Origin: Sapria himalayana
Taxonomy: Eukaryota > Streptophyta > Magnoliopsida > Malpighiales > Rafflesiaceae
Assembly: GCA_029783825.1 (NCBI GenBank)
Contig: JAREIK010001332.1
Span: 1,831,314 to 1,895,313 of the forward strand
DNA length: 64,000 bases
Direction: 5' to 3'
Shown here: positions 23,510 to 34,385 of the stretch, one piece after another
Layout: each line of letters begins with the position of its first letter
Numbering within the stretch: position 1 is the first letter of the stretch
Translations under genes and position numbers: made by a program
Notes under the pieces: model-generated
The model's input: the letters and a program-made list of their open reading frames with translations, nothing else
Databases searched by the model: none
Told to the model about the DNA's origin: nothing

Positions 23510-25589
23510 ATGGTGTGTGTGGGTAGAAATAAGCTTAAAAATGAATAATTTTACTAAATTGTAGATTTTGATGAATTATGATGAATATTAATGAAATTAT
23601 GTTATTTTATTATAAAATAGAGACTTAGTGGATTATTGAGAATGAGAGGAGAAAAAAGTCATAGTAAGTCATAATATTCTTTATATTATGACTTTGTTAT
23701 ACCCCATTGAGCTATAAGGTAATTTCAGTATTCATTCTTGGTTAAAACTATATATAAATAGTTGTAGCAATCTACTTATGCAATGTCTCTACCCCCCTAT
23801 TGGCATAATCATTTCATTGTCTAACAAATTCTTTTTGGCTATGAAATCAACTTACACCTCATTGGCATAACATTTTATGATTTTTCAAATAATTTTTAAT
23901 TATAGTAACCAATCCATCTGGTGCTTAAAGCTATGATACGCCTCTAGTGTAGAGATGTCAAACAGATTATGTCATGCTGGTAGACCTATTTTTTAGGCTC
24001 ATTCTGACCACAGTGTCATGCTTTGCATGACATAGTTTTAGCATGAGTCATGTTGTAACAACACAAATCTAAAAATGGGTAGCCTAGTCTTGACTCGTTG
24101 GGATGCCTTTTGGATGTGTCATGCCAAGTCATGTCGAGTCATACAAAGAAATGCCAGGCTTAGCCAAACTAGCTTTGGTTCGATCCAGGCTAACCTAATT
24201 CATCCCAAGCTAGATTTCCAACCCCCAATTAGAATCAAATTCAAGGTAAACATAGAAAGATTTGGTTGAGTTTTAGGTTTTAGTGCTTAGATTTACATTT
24301 GGACTTTCATTGGGACCCTTGATTTGCATGAGATTCCTTTTAATACATCCCATGTGAAATCTTCTCCAATGTTAGGCTCAATTAATATCTAGAGATAAGT
24401 TATGTACTTGTGTGTGATGAATATAATACTATTATATTATTAAATAATTTTTTCAATGTTATATTGTGAAATATTGTTGGATATGGATGTGTTATAGAAC
24501 TAAAAATTTAGGATTTTTGTTCTATCATAGTTTTATGCATATTAGCTGTAGTGGATAATAATAAGTATGTTATGAGACATACTCATATGGTTTGATAAGA
24601 AAGTGGTAATAGCCCTTCTAACCTTAATGTATGAGACAAATCAATGAGTAAAAACTCAAGATTGAGGAAAGTTTAATTATTATAAGTTTGGAGCTAACAA
24701 AGACAAAAGCTTGGATACACTCACAACTAATCTATTGTAGATACTCTAGAAGAACTATTTCGAGTAAAATGAGAGTTGGGTAGAATGTATAATCTAGGAG
24801 TTTTACTATAGTGTGGGAGTCACTTGTTGGTTATAATGGATGATGATAGGCATATCATGGAGCATATGCAAGAGAAAGTGACTCATATGGTGGTGGTACC
24901 CTTACAAGTCAAATTCTCTTATATGATTTTTATAGGTAAGATTCATAGAAAGATATATGAAATATTATGAGTTTGATACTTATGAAGTCAAAATTGTCAA
25001 TATATTTATTACCATATTATCTTGAATCTCTGAGATATTAGAGATCAAAGAATAAGATTAGATATTTGAAATAATCATAAAGGATAGTTGATGATTTGTC
25101 TAAAATGAATAAACATGTAAATGACTCACAAATAGAACAATGTCTTGTTTTGCTAATGAAATAAAAAGGGACAACTACAAGAGATCATCCATGATAGTTA
25201 CAATTAAAGAATGACAATTACCTTGTATATCAAGAGGACACTTGTGTGTTTTTACACGTAACTACATTTCCTTCAAAAATCGATATAAAATATTGACCAA
25301 ATACTAAAGAATTATTCTTACACACATGGAAGTGAGTTAAACTTAGAGTCTAAATATTTTTCCAAAACTCAAGCTTATCAACTCAACTTGAGTAATAGTT
25401 GATACACTATTAGCTACTCAAACTACCAACTCATATCCTATGGGATAGATATCTTGACTTCTATTCATTTTTCAACTTGTATGACCCATATACTTGTAGA
25501 ATTATATGAATTGAAATATAATTGGACAATGAGGGTTTGAAATCAAATTGATCCATAATAAGATTTGATATTCTCACAAAGTCACAATA
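23510..25589 (+). repeat. LTR-3 of Athila-like family (5' LTR of unit B)
   Basis: It aligns with LTR-4 (28950-31020) almost throughout: TTTTACTAAATTG near 23545, GAAATCTTCTCCAAT near 24355, AGTGACTCATATGGTGGTGG near 24880, and TATATCAAGAGGACACTTG near 25228. It ends GTCACAATA at 25589, followed by a primer-site-like sequence. A hAT remnant replaces the minisatellite part (23950-24210). Confidence 0.65.
23950..24210. mobile_element. Degenerate hAT terminal fragment inside LTR-3
   Basis: It begins TAGAGATGTCAAAC, matching the hAT copy 3 terminus TAGAGATGTCAAAT at 44429. The following words (GTCATGCTGG, CCTATTTTTTAGGCTCA) parallel GGCCAGCATGACCCA and CCATTTTTTGGTGGCTCA at 44450-44480. LTR sequence resumes near 24211. 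CG sites have decayed. No second terminus or target duplication was found. An ORF at 24075-24269 runs through the junction and is not a gene. Confidence 0.6.
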
Positions 25590-25617
25590 AGTTTTTAACA
25601 TCATTATCAGGAATTAA
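25590..25617 (+). other. Decayed Athila-type primer binding site (tRNA-Asp)
   Basis: AGTTTTTAACATCATTATCA then GGAATTAA follows LTR-3. The Athila consensus here is AGTTTTTGGCGCCGTTGCCG then GGGATT; spacing and the GGRATT end agree. The better preserved copy is at 51097-51117. Confidence 0.5.
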
Positions 25618-25914
25618 TTACTTGATTTTAGTTGAATTAGTCAACTTGAGTTGACATAACATTCCTTATAAAAAATAATTTTGTTTACAATTATTTGGAT
25701 ATATTTATTGCTTAGTGTGTGATCTACATTTGTGTTTTTTGTTTTTTTTTTGATTTTGTAACCACTACACTTATTTAGCAAAAATTCTAGGGAATTAACA
25801 TCTCTTGACCCATAAATGGAGAGAGAGTTGCAAGAGTACTACTAAGACAACATTTTAGAGAGATCATTGAGATGATATACTCCAACCAATTATATCAAAT
25901 GAAATAAATAAACT

Positions 25915-25960
25915 CACTACAAAAATAATGTGTTATTTCTGACCAAGTAGCGGCTTTTAT
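25915..25960 (+). mobile_element. Possible CACTA-type terminal remnant
   Basis: CACTACAAAAATAATGTGTT followed by ATTTCTGACCAAGTAGCGGC resembles the terminal inverted repeat of plant CACTA elements (CACTACAAGAAA..., then a GCG-containing subterminal part). No matching opposite end or 3-bp duplication was located, so it may be coincidence. Confidence 0.25.
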
Positions 25961-26699
25961 CAATATCTTCATCCATACATTGAAAATGATGAAAGTTTAC
26001 TTAATGGGATATTTGAGAAACCACTATAGCATTATGATCCATATCTGATAACAAAGCTATAATTTGAAGAAAAAAAAATTACTTTATCCATGAAGTTAAA
26101 AAGTATTAATGAAGCCGAAGAAGCTCATTTTAGACTAATGAAAATGAGATTGGAAGATAGTTGTGCTAGTGTGCAGGAGGAAATAATAGCTTCTAAAAAG
26201 AGCTTGAATAGAATGACTAGAATAACAAATAATGAAGTTGAGATAGAAGTTCAAGGAGCCATTACAATTATCATACAAAAGCAAAAAGAAGAAGACATAA
26301 TATTTTACAATGTCATGACCCAAGTAGAAAAATATACAAAAAAAATTATGGTATCTTTTAATGTCACGACACGACAAGGAGAAGTTGAGACAATTTTTAA
26401 TGATGTAATCTCATTGGAAGATACAAGACAAAATAATGTTGTGGCATTACATAAAGTGATGACATTAGAAGCTATTCATCTAAGAGGAAATAAGACAATG
26501 GACAATATGTTCTGAAAAAAATATATTTTGCAAAGACAATGGCCAAGGAAAGAAATAAATGGTGGCAATCTTTTATTTAGTATCATTGAGTGACATGAAA
26601 AATATAAGTTGAATGAAGATCAAAGATTATATGGAGAAACTCACTTGGACCACTAAGATCATAAATTGACTTGCATATCTAATAAAGGTTTAGCTTTTG

Positions 26700-26745
26700 A
26701 CATTAAATATAATACTACTTGGGAGATAACCTAAGAATTATTTTT
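26700..26745 (+). other. Conserved internal hairpin signature, copy 3
   Basis: ATTAAATATAATACTACTTG is followed by GGAGATAACCTAAG. CTTGGG pairs with CCTAAG around AGATAA. It lies at the end of the repeat-rich region, before the T-rich stretch. Confidence 0.65.
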
Positions 26746-26984
26746 TGCATTGTATGATAAAATAAATGTTTTTTATTTCTTTTGATTTATGTATACATAC
26801 ACACCCATATACTTATACATATTTGCACTCGAAATAAGCTATGACACTAAAACATAGCCATGTCTTTCTTGTAATTCAAGTGAAGTCATGACACTCCAAC
26901 CCAGCCATGCTATTTTTATAAAAGAGAAATCATGGGCACAAAAAAAATCACAACATTTTTCTTATTAGCCATGACAAACCCTAC

Positions 26985-27000
26985 TCCTATATAAAATCTT
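26985..27000 (+). promoter_or_regulatory. TATA-like element upstream of the second ORF, copy 2
   Basis: TCCTATATAAAATCTT precedes an AACCCTAATTTTATAAAA leader and the second ORF. Copy 0 has GACTATAAATACTTAAC at 1233 in the equivalent place, and copy 1 has a degraded version near 15560. This suggests an internal promoter or 5' leader for a separate transcript. Inference only. Confidence 0.4.
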
Positions 27001-28950
27001 GAACCCTAATTTTATAAAATCTCTACGTTTCTTTTCATCTCTTCAAGTACAAACTTCTGCATCCCTAACTATTCAAGATCTGAGCAAATTTAGCTGATAA
27101 GATATTAAATTCAAAGCTAAGGGAAAGAAAAGATGTGGCTAAATCGAATTGCAAAGCTATAGGAAAACAACATAGGTTATCTAATGCAAAGACTCCTTCA
27201 AAAATCATAATGAGAGAGCTGATTTTATTTATACAAATGGGAAAGTGAGGGATGACATCAATGTTGGAAAAGAAAGGTTTATAGAAGAGTGGAGATTCAA
27301 TGAATTTAATTCAACTTTTCGAGAAATGATAGAGGGAAGGAATTGGGATGAATAATGCATGGAAATGTAAATGAGTAATACTACTATCGTTAGGAAGTTT
27401 TACTCCAATTTATAAGAGATGCAATACAAGAGTTGTTATGTATGAGGAATTTGAGAACATTTTGATAGGGAGTTCATCAACAAGATATTTATATTGCAAG
27501 GAGCCATAGATGGTATTGAGTTCAAATTGCTAAATATGTAGCCAAACTACAAATCCATCATCAAAATATTGGTGGGTGGAAGAGGTGAATGTAGAGTTTC
27601 AATGAAGAGTACAAATGGGCACTTAGTACAAGGAGAACTCATGGAAGAGAGTAAAATTTGGTTATATTTTTTATGTTATTATTGACAACCAACTCTTCAC
27701 TACTCGAAAATCATGCAAGATAGTGTAATCTTGTTCTTTCACCTATTCAAAGGCTAAGATCCAAGTAGGAAAGTTTATTGTCAACTTTCAAGAGGAAGAC
27801 CAAATAATTTACCTATATTTTATTACTTAACTATGTTGAGTCACGAAAGTTTCAATGAATGAAGATAAAGATAAATTATACCTATGGTGTCTCCCCTGAT
27901 ATTGGAAGGTATGAAGAGAGGGCTAGGATGAGACAAGAAAAAAAATGATTCTAGAAGGAGAAGAGTCTACCAAAGTTGGGTAGAAAGTGACACCCTTCCC
28001 CGCAACCAACATGGAAGTGATGAAAAGAGGTGAAGAGAAGCATGTGAAAGAATCACCACTAGTGTTCGAGAATTATTTGAATATGAAAGTGGGTGACATA
28101 AAAGAAATCATTAAAAATTTTCAAGAAATGAAATTGGAGGCCAAATATAAAAAATTAATTTGTAAGAAATAAAAGGCATGAATACTTTTCTAGTTGGAAG
28201 AGTATGTGAAAAGAAAATAGGAGGAAGACAAAGCTACAATGTAGGAAAGAGATGTATTGTGGGAGATGCATCTCAACAAGAAAAAGATGTTATTTTTTTT
28301 CATCCACAACAAGTTTGAACATCGAATTATAAAGATCTTTGAAGAGGTGATGATGCATATGAAGACCATAGTGATAATAAGAAATAAATCATATAGAAAT
28401 ATTTTGAGTTCATCACAAGTGGATGGAAATAAACAATAATAGACAAAGATAAGTTAGTAGAGGAAAGAGTGCAATACATAGAAAAATAATAAATAATATA
28501 AATGGGAAGATATAGTAAGAACTAGAAGAAAATATACTTGCTGCTTGGTTTATTCAAAGATGCACTAAATTTCATTGGAAAACAAGAAGACACAATGTGC
28601 AATGTCATTGTGTAGATGATAGAATGGATAGAAAATATAAAAGGATATTCATAGAAGTCTTCTACATCCATGCCCCCATTAATGCCCTTGAGCGAGGAGT
28701 TTAATGTAAGAATTTTGATCCACATTAATGAGCATGCTGCCCTCCTTTTCCTTGTTGAGAAGTTGTGCATTGTTTTTATTGATTCTTTTGTACAATAATT
28801 CCTTTTATTGTATTGATGGTGTGTATTTTGTGATGAAGATGGAAGAGGATTTATTGCTCAGGGATGAGCATTACTTTTATCCTGTGAGTTTGTTTGAAAC
28901 TTCATGTATTGAAAATTTTGGGTGATTCGTAGACTGTAGTGTATCTATTA
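27000..28950 (+). pseudogene. Second ORF of Athila-like element (putative plant transposon protein domain), copy 2, best preserved
   Basis: The plus-strand translation reads ERFIEEWRFNEFNSTFREMI then EGRNWDE (about 27268-27350), YSNL, a stop, EMQYKSCYV, FDREFINKIFILQGAIDGI (about 27460-27515), NGHLVQGELMEESKIWLYFL (about 27615-27675) and VSPLILEGMKRGL (about 27887-27925). This order fits the plant-specific putative transposon protein domain found in Athila-type retroelements and stray plant ORFs. A C-terminal part (27987-28439, with EIIKNFQEMKLEAKYKKLI) follows. About a dozen stops interrupt it. It sits where envelope-like ORFs occur, but I see no credible signal peptide or membrane anchor in the main part. 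The biochemical role is unknown. Confidence 0.6.
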
Positions 28951-31020
28951 ATGTGTTTACATATATTTGTACTTTTAGCTGATAGATTTTACTAAAATTA
29001 TGTTTTATGAGACTTTAATGAATATTAATAAATCATAACATTTGGGTATAAATTGATAGATTTGTTAGAGTAAAAGCTTGATGTGAGAGAAAAATAATAG
29101 AGTCATGACATTTCCTATGTCATGACTCGAGGTCATCTTACACTATAATATTGAGTAGTTTTGACATACTTTATTAGGTTTAACTTTTTAAAACTAATAA
29201 TGGTAAAATTTGTACATCATAACTTTAACACTAAGTCGACACAATATTACTACTGTGCAACATAGTTTTTATGGTTGGGTCATTTTCCTTGACTCGCGGC
29301 CACACTATCTCTAAAAAATTTGATGGTTGACATATTATTTTTACATTGTGACAGCCAAGTACCCCACTAGTACAATTAGTTGCAATAAATTTTAGTACTA
29401 TAATTTATTCATTATAGAGCAAAAATACAAGTATTTTAAGTAGTGATATTATTTTCTAGTCCGAGATTTAGTGGCATAGAGCATTTACTCCGGTAGCATC
29501 TTTTTCTAGTACCATGACACTCTGTTCAAAAAAGAATTCACAAAAGTCATAGCCTTTTCTAGTGGCACAATATTATTCTAAAGAAGAGTTATTTGAGTTG
29601 CAACATTCATTGTTACCACAACTATGGTACTCTAAAGAAGATCCAATGAGACATAAAAGTTACAACCTCAAGCTAGCATCAGGACTTCCAACTAAAATAT
29701 CAAATGATGCTAAAAAGCATTTAAGTAATATTTTGAAGAAATCAAAAAAAAAAAGAGGAGAATTGGAATTCAAGGCAAGAGCCACCAAAAACACTAGGTG
29801 ACTTGATTTAAACTTCCAATTAAAAGAAAATTCAAGGCAAACACAATAATATTTGATTGAGCTTTAGGTTTTAATACTTGTATTTTTGTTTGGGCATACA
29901 GTTGGGAACCCATGATTTGCATAAGCTGCCTCCTCATACAACTCACATGAAATCTTCTCCAATATTAGGCTAAATTGATATCAAGGGTTAGATTATGTAT
30001 GTGTGTATGATGGATATGATACTATTATAATATTATATGTTTTTAAAATTATATTGTGAAATATTAATGGATATGAATATGTTATTGAACTGAAATTTTG
30101 AGTTTTTGATATATCATAATTTTTTTGCATGTTGTCCATAGTGGACAATGACAACAATGTTACATGGCAAACTCACATGGTCCATTAAGAAGGTGGTGAA
30201 AACCCTTCTAACATTAAATGCATGAGGCAAATCTATGAGTGAAAATCCAAGATTGAGTTTAAGTTTAATCATTACAAGTATGACACTCACAAAGCCAAAA
30301 ACATGAATACACTTATGATCAATCCATTATCCATATTATAAAAGAACTAGCATCGAGTAATATGATGATTAAGTAGAATGTCTTACTCAAGAGTTTAACC
30401 ATAGTGTGAGAGTTTGTGTTAACCATGGTGGATGGTGACACGTATTTCATAAGACACATACAAGAGAAGGTGACCCATATGGTTGTGAAGACCCTACTAG
30501 TCAAATTCTTCTATATGATTTTTAAATGTGAGATTAATAGAAAGTCATATGTTAATTATTGTGAATATGACAATTACAAAGTCAAAAGCAAATATATATT
30601 TATTATCATATTATTTTTCCTTTTCAAGATATTGAGGTCGAAGAATAAGAGTATATATTCAAAGTAATCATAAATGAAAGTTTATGATTTACCTAAAAAG
30701 AATAGACATGTGAATTACTTATGAATGAAATAATATATTATTTTTGTAGTAAAAATATCGAAGAGATGAAGGAATCATTTTTGGTAGTGATAGTCTAATG
30801 ATGACAATCTCTTTATATGCCAAGAGGGCATTTGAGAATTTTCACACTGATTAACTTTTTTTTTTCTCAATTAAATATAATATTAACCAAAATACTAGAG
30901 AAATATTCTTACACACAAGAAAATGAGTCAATCCTAGAGTTTAAGTATCTTGCCAAAAATACAAGTTTATCGACTCAACTTGAGTAGTAGTTAATTTACT
31001 ATTGATTGCTTGAAATATTT
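28950..31020 (+). repeat. LTR-4 of Athila-like family (3' LTR of unit B, right end truncated)
   Basis: It matches LTR-3 over its length in the same orientation (GAAATCTTCTCCAAT near 29950, ATGTGTGTATGATGGATATG near 29999, GTGACCCATATGGTTGTG near 30470). Similarity fades near 31020 without the terminal GTCACAATA, so the end is truncated or degraded next to the CACTA remnant. The ORF at 29562-29801 (79 codons) crosses the minisatellite and is not supported. Confidence 0.6.
29425..29645 (+). repeat. Minisatellite of about 52 bp, about four units, inside LTR-4
   Basis: Units resemble TTTTCTAGTRCCAYGACA, then a spacer ending AAAGAAGAATT, with starts near 29430, 29490, 29540 and 29590. It occupies the same LTR position as the array in LTR-2. 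Confidence 0.6.
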
Positions 31021-31264
31021 TGACACACATATCAATGTAAATAAATCAAGAACACCAACATAAATGATTTTTCTCAATAAAATTAGATGACTTATTTTCA
31101 TATAACATTACTATGTAAGCTAGTTCTAGTTATGCCCTGAGTATGGATATTGATATCATTTCAGAGACAATGACTTCTTCATTCAGTTAACCAAAAACAA
31201 ACAAAAATGATTAATTGGATAGAAGTGAATTGTCTTGGTAATTAGATATCAAAAACTATTCCAT

Positions 31265-33150
31265 CATATCACATTAAGAGATGAATTTGAATATTTACTA
31301 TTATGAAATTATACAAATCTACATATCTCATACTATCTAAGATGGCGTGTGATCTAAGATGGCGTGTGAAATTATCAGCAGAAAAATATGTCATTTTCTC
31401 AATTACAATTAGTTGTAGCTCATTTCGAATTCTTAGATTTGCTATATCTAAATGGTTGCTTAGTTCATCCTTTGACTTTCTAGGTATATCAAGAAGGGTT
31501 CCCATGATGCTCTCATATATATTTTTCTCAATATGCATCACATCTATTATATAACGTACATGAAGAAACTACTAATACTCAAGATCAAATAATTATTGAC
31601 CTTTTTTTCCATGTAACTTTAGACTTGCCTCTTGAAGCTTGTATTTTTATTTTAAATTCTCAACATGCACTATATTTTCTTGTATTTTTCCATATACAAA
31701 ATTAATATTTCTAGTATTTTGTAAAATTTTTATTCCAATTAAAAGTTTAGGCTCTTAGCAAATATTAAACATCATTTATACTCTTTTATATGGATGATTT
31801 ATGCACAAAAATCTCTTATGCCCTTGGTATATATATTTTGGACTATGTTTCAAGTATACACTCTATATTTTCAGCACAAATTGGGCAAGCCAAATAACCC
31901 TTAACACTTCAGCCACTCAAATTTTTATGTGTGGGAAAATTATTTATCATCCAAAGCTATACACCCTTTAAGGTGAATACCTCTTGCAAATATGCATCAT
32001 AAACTTGAACACCGACATCCCAGAGTATTTTTAAATCATCAATAAGTAGTTACAAGAAGATGTCAATATTATCTTTTAGCTGCTTAGGGCCGGATATTAT
32101 TAAGGTTAACATCATGCATTTTCACTTCATACTCAACAATGGTGAGAAAATGTAGTTTATAAGTATGATAGAGCATGTATTGTGATGACTACTTAAGGAG
32201 CTATATGGATTTATCCCATCTATTACAAGTAGAAAATGAAGATTTTGTGGTTCACTTATGAAATTCGGCTATTTGTGGTCTATGAGTTATCATGATGCTG
32301 TATCTGTTGGATGTCAAATATAATTTTCAATTTCTCTTTCACTAAAATACCACTTCAATTCTTTTGTAATTTGATGAGTACCACAAATTCTTTTAAACCT
32401 AGGGTATTGGGGAAAAATACCACAGAACTTTTGTCAGCATGCCTACTTTTGGATTATTAGATCCTTTAAGAATTTTTCATCTTGATTCAGAAAAATTTAG
32501 ATATAAATCAATATCCTTGTTTTCATTTCTATACAAAATACAATCATTTGGACATGCATGTATCTTTTCATATTCCATTCCTAAGATGCACGATGTCTTT
32601 TTTGTTTCATATATTGAGTTTGGCATCAAATTATTTTTTGAAAGCATATCACTCAAAAGATTAATATTTCATTGAAACTTGCATTACTCTATCAATATTT
32701 TGTTTTGAAGTTGTATAATCATACCAAAATAGAAAGCTTACTAAACCCACTACAACCAGTGTATAAAGTGCACACAACATCATTTAACAAGTCAATGAAT
32801 TTATCTGGATTACATTCAAATAGATTTCTGGCGGCTTCAACCATTTTCAAAGCACTGATATCATCATTATATTTAAGACAATATTCTTGAGCATCTAAGG
32901 TACACTTATCTTCCTCAACATTACATATGTTCTCACCATGCTATGTCAATATGTCATAACTTGAGTCGATATCATTATAAGAAAATATTTAACCATTTTG
33001 ATATTTTTATTCCCACATTATATGCATTGATATTGTATGGAACTAAGGTCACCTAAATTTATGTTTACCATAATTCAAAAAAGCTTCAATACCATCCTCA
33101 TATCTTTTTGTATAATTATCAATAGAGTACTAAGACTTATCTAGGCTGTT
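31265..33150 (-). pseudogene. CACTA (En/Spm) TNP2-type transposase, fragment with stops
   Basis: Minus-strand frames give, from the N-terminus: a transposase-associated domain remnant (YDKYTKRYEDGIEAF near 33085-33125; SSYDIL..HGENI near 32925-32965); the TNP2 core with ENYI.HPTDTASW near 32310-32345, FISEPQNLHFLLVIDGINPY near 32195-32250 and FPTHKNLSG.SVKGYLACPI near 31875-31935; and the open segment 31541-31269 starting MMHIEKNIYESIMGTLLDIP. This order is the CACTA transposase. The C-terminal third is missing. A perfect 17-bp tandem duplication at 31335-31351/31352-31368 shifts the frame. Plus-strand ORFs here (31303-31554, 32439-32890) are shadows. Confidence 0.85.
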
Positions 33151-33371
33151 TAAATTCAAAAAATACAAGAGTAACTAGTTAATTAAATCAATAAATACAA
33201 ATGATTTTATCTAACAAACTAATTAAATTTATCAAACCATATACATGTATAAAAATTTAAAAGATGAAAAGTTAATAAAAAAGATAAATAGTAATTTATA
33301 TTAGTTCAGGTTTCTTTTATTTGTCATCAATTTCTTTTGACTTACTTTCCATGTCATGTGAATCCAATATC

Positions 33372-33447
33372 TATGTCCCTGAAATGGAAATAGAAGTAAT
33401 ATATATATATATATATATAATACTTCTATTTCCATTTCAGGGACATA
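33372..33447. repeat. Perfect 27-bp inverted repeat around an (AT)n core
   Basis: The arms 33372-33398 and 33421-33447 are exact complements, beginning TATGTCCCTGAAATGG. They enclose 22 bases of alternating AT. The structure would fold into a near-continuous hairpin and may be a small foldback element or a recent palindrome. Confidence 0.95.
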
Positions 33448-33921
33448 TATAATAAAATATGATTATGCTCATTATTTTAATACAAAAATATGATTCACCA
33501 CTCTACATGATTTATTTGCATTTACATGTAGGAAATTAAGCATGAAATCATCATCATAAAAAGATAAATTGAATAGCACAAATTTCACCATTTCCAATGG
33601 GTACTCACATAGTTTTATAGCCACTAAATTAAGGAAATCACACATCACAACGGCCTTTTAAGTAAACTACAAAGTGCAATAAAAATCTAAAACCTTAGAA
33701 ATGAATTTTTCAAATTTCTATATTTTATTTAATTTGCAATTTCAAGTAATAATTGAGCTGTGTGTGTGTGTGAATGTTCAATTTCTAAGTAGATTTAACT
33801 TAACTTTAAAAAAAAAGAGAGATTAGAACTTGTATGGTACAAGTCCCAAATGCTGGAAGCCTAAAAAGGCCTTGCTGGACTTGAACATAAAGCCCATAAC
33901 TAAGAAAAAGAATATCACATA
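33448..33921. other. AT-rich stretch without recognisable gene
   Basis: It lies between the CACTA remnant and hAT copy 1. It holds a short (GT)n tract near 33761 and an A-run near 33810, and may be the decayed 5' part of the CACTA element. I see no coding or known repeat signal. Confidence 0.5.
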
Positions 33922-33929
33922 CCTAGTAG

Positions 33930-34385
33930 TAGAGGTGTCAATCGGGCCGGGCCAGCCCGGCCATGCACGAGGCACGACACGGTTAGGCCGTGCCTGGGCC
34001 GGCCCGGCACGGGAATATCCCATGCCCCGGCCCATGTCGTGCCGGGGCTAGCCATGCCTCGTGCCGTGCCTGACCGGCACGGTTCGGTGGCTTGTAACAC
34101 TGCCCGTAGGCATGGTCGTGGTCACCATTCACACCCAGCCCCGACATCCCGCACCTGCAGTCCCGCACCTGCAGTCCCGCACCCATTGACTCGTAGACCT
34201 GGCTTTCCGCACCCTCACAAGTCACGGGTCACAAGTAGGTTCACTATGACTCGGGACACTCGGGCCAACGCGAAGCCAAGCTTCCCATTCCCGCAAAAAA
34301 GACAACGGGTCGGTTCCAATCAGACCCGACCCACGCTCCCCCGACCCGACCCGATTCCCCCCCCCCCCAACGGGCAAAAAAAAAA
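33930..34385 (+). repeat. GC-rich subterminal region of hAT copy 1
   Basis: Dense direct and inverted CGTGCC/GGCACG and GGGCCGGGCC words occur in the first 160 bases, then a GGGTC.GGTTC block and a C-run near 34361. Subterminal short repeats are the usual transposase binding sites of hAT elements. ORFs in this region on both strands (33823-34410) are low-complexity GC artefacts. Confidence 0.75.

Larger units (their letters stand above)
25640..26760 (+). pseudogene. Internal region B, repeat-rich first coding part; contains a 141-codon ORF
   Basis: The open stretch 26090-26515 encodes a charged, helix-prone protein (EAEEAHFRLMKMRLED) followed by a degenerate repeat with a VMT or VTT core: FYNVMTQVEK, FNVTTRQGEVETI, NDVISLEDT, HKVMTLEAI (about 26305-26480). 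Upstream frames continue (EKPLEHYDPYLIT near 26005-26050), so the ORF is the surviving middle of a longer region. Its end (AFDIKYNTTWEIT) meets the hairpin signature. No reverse transcriptase or integrase is present. I do not recognise a known domain; by position it replaces gag-pol of an Athila element. Confidence 0.45.

Noticed and set aside
29562..29801. 79-codon plus-strand ORF ending in a Lys/Arg-rich tail
   Set aside because: It crosses the LTR-4 minisatellite and is not conserved in LTR-2 or LTR-3.
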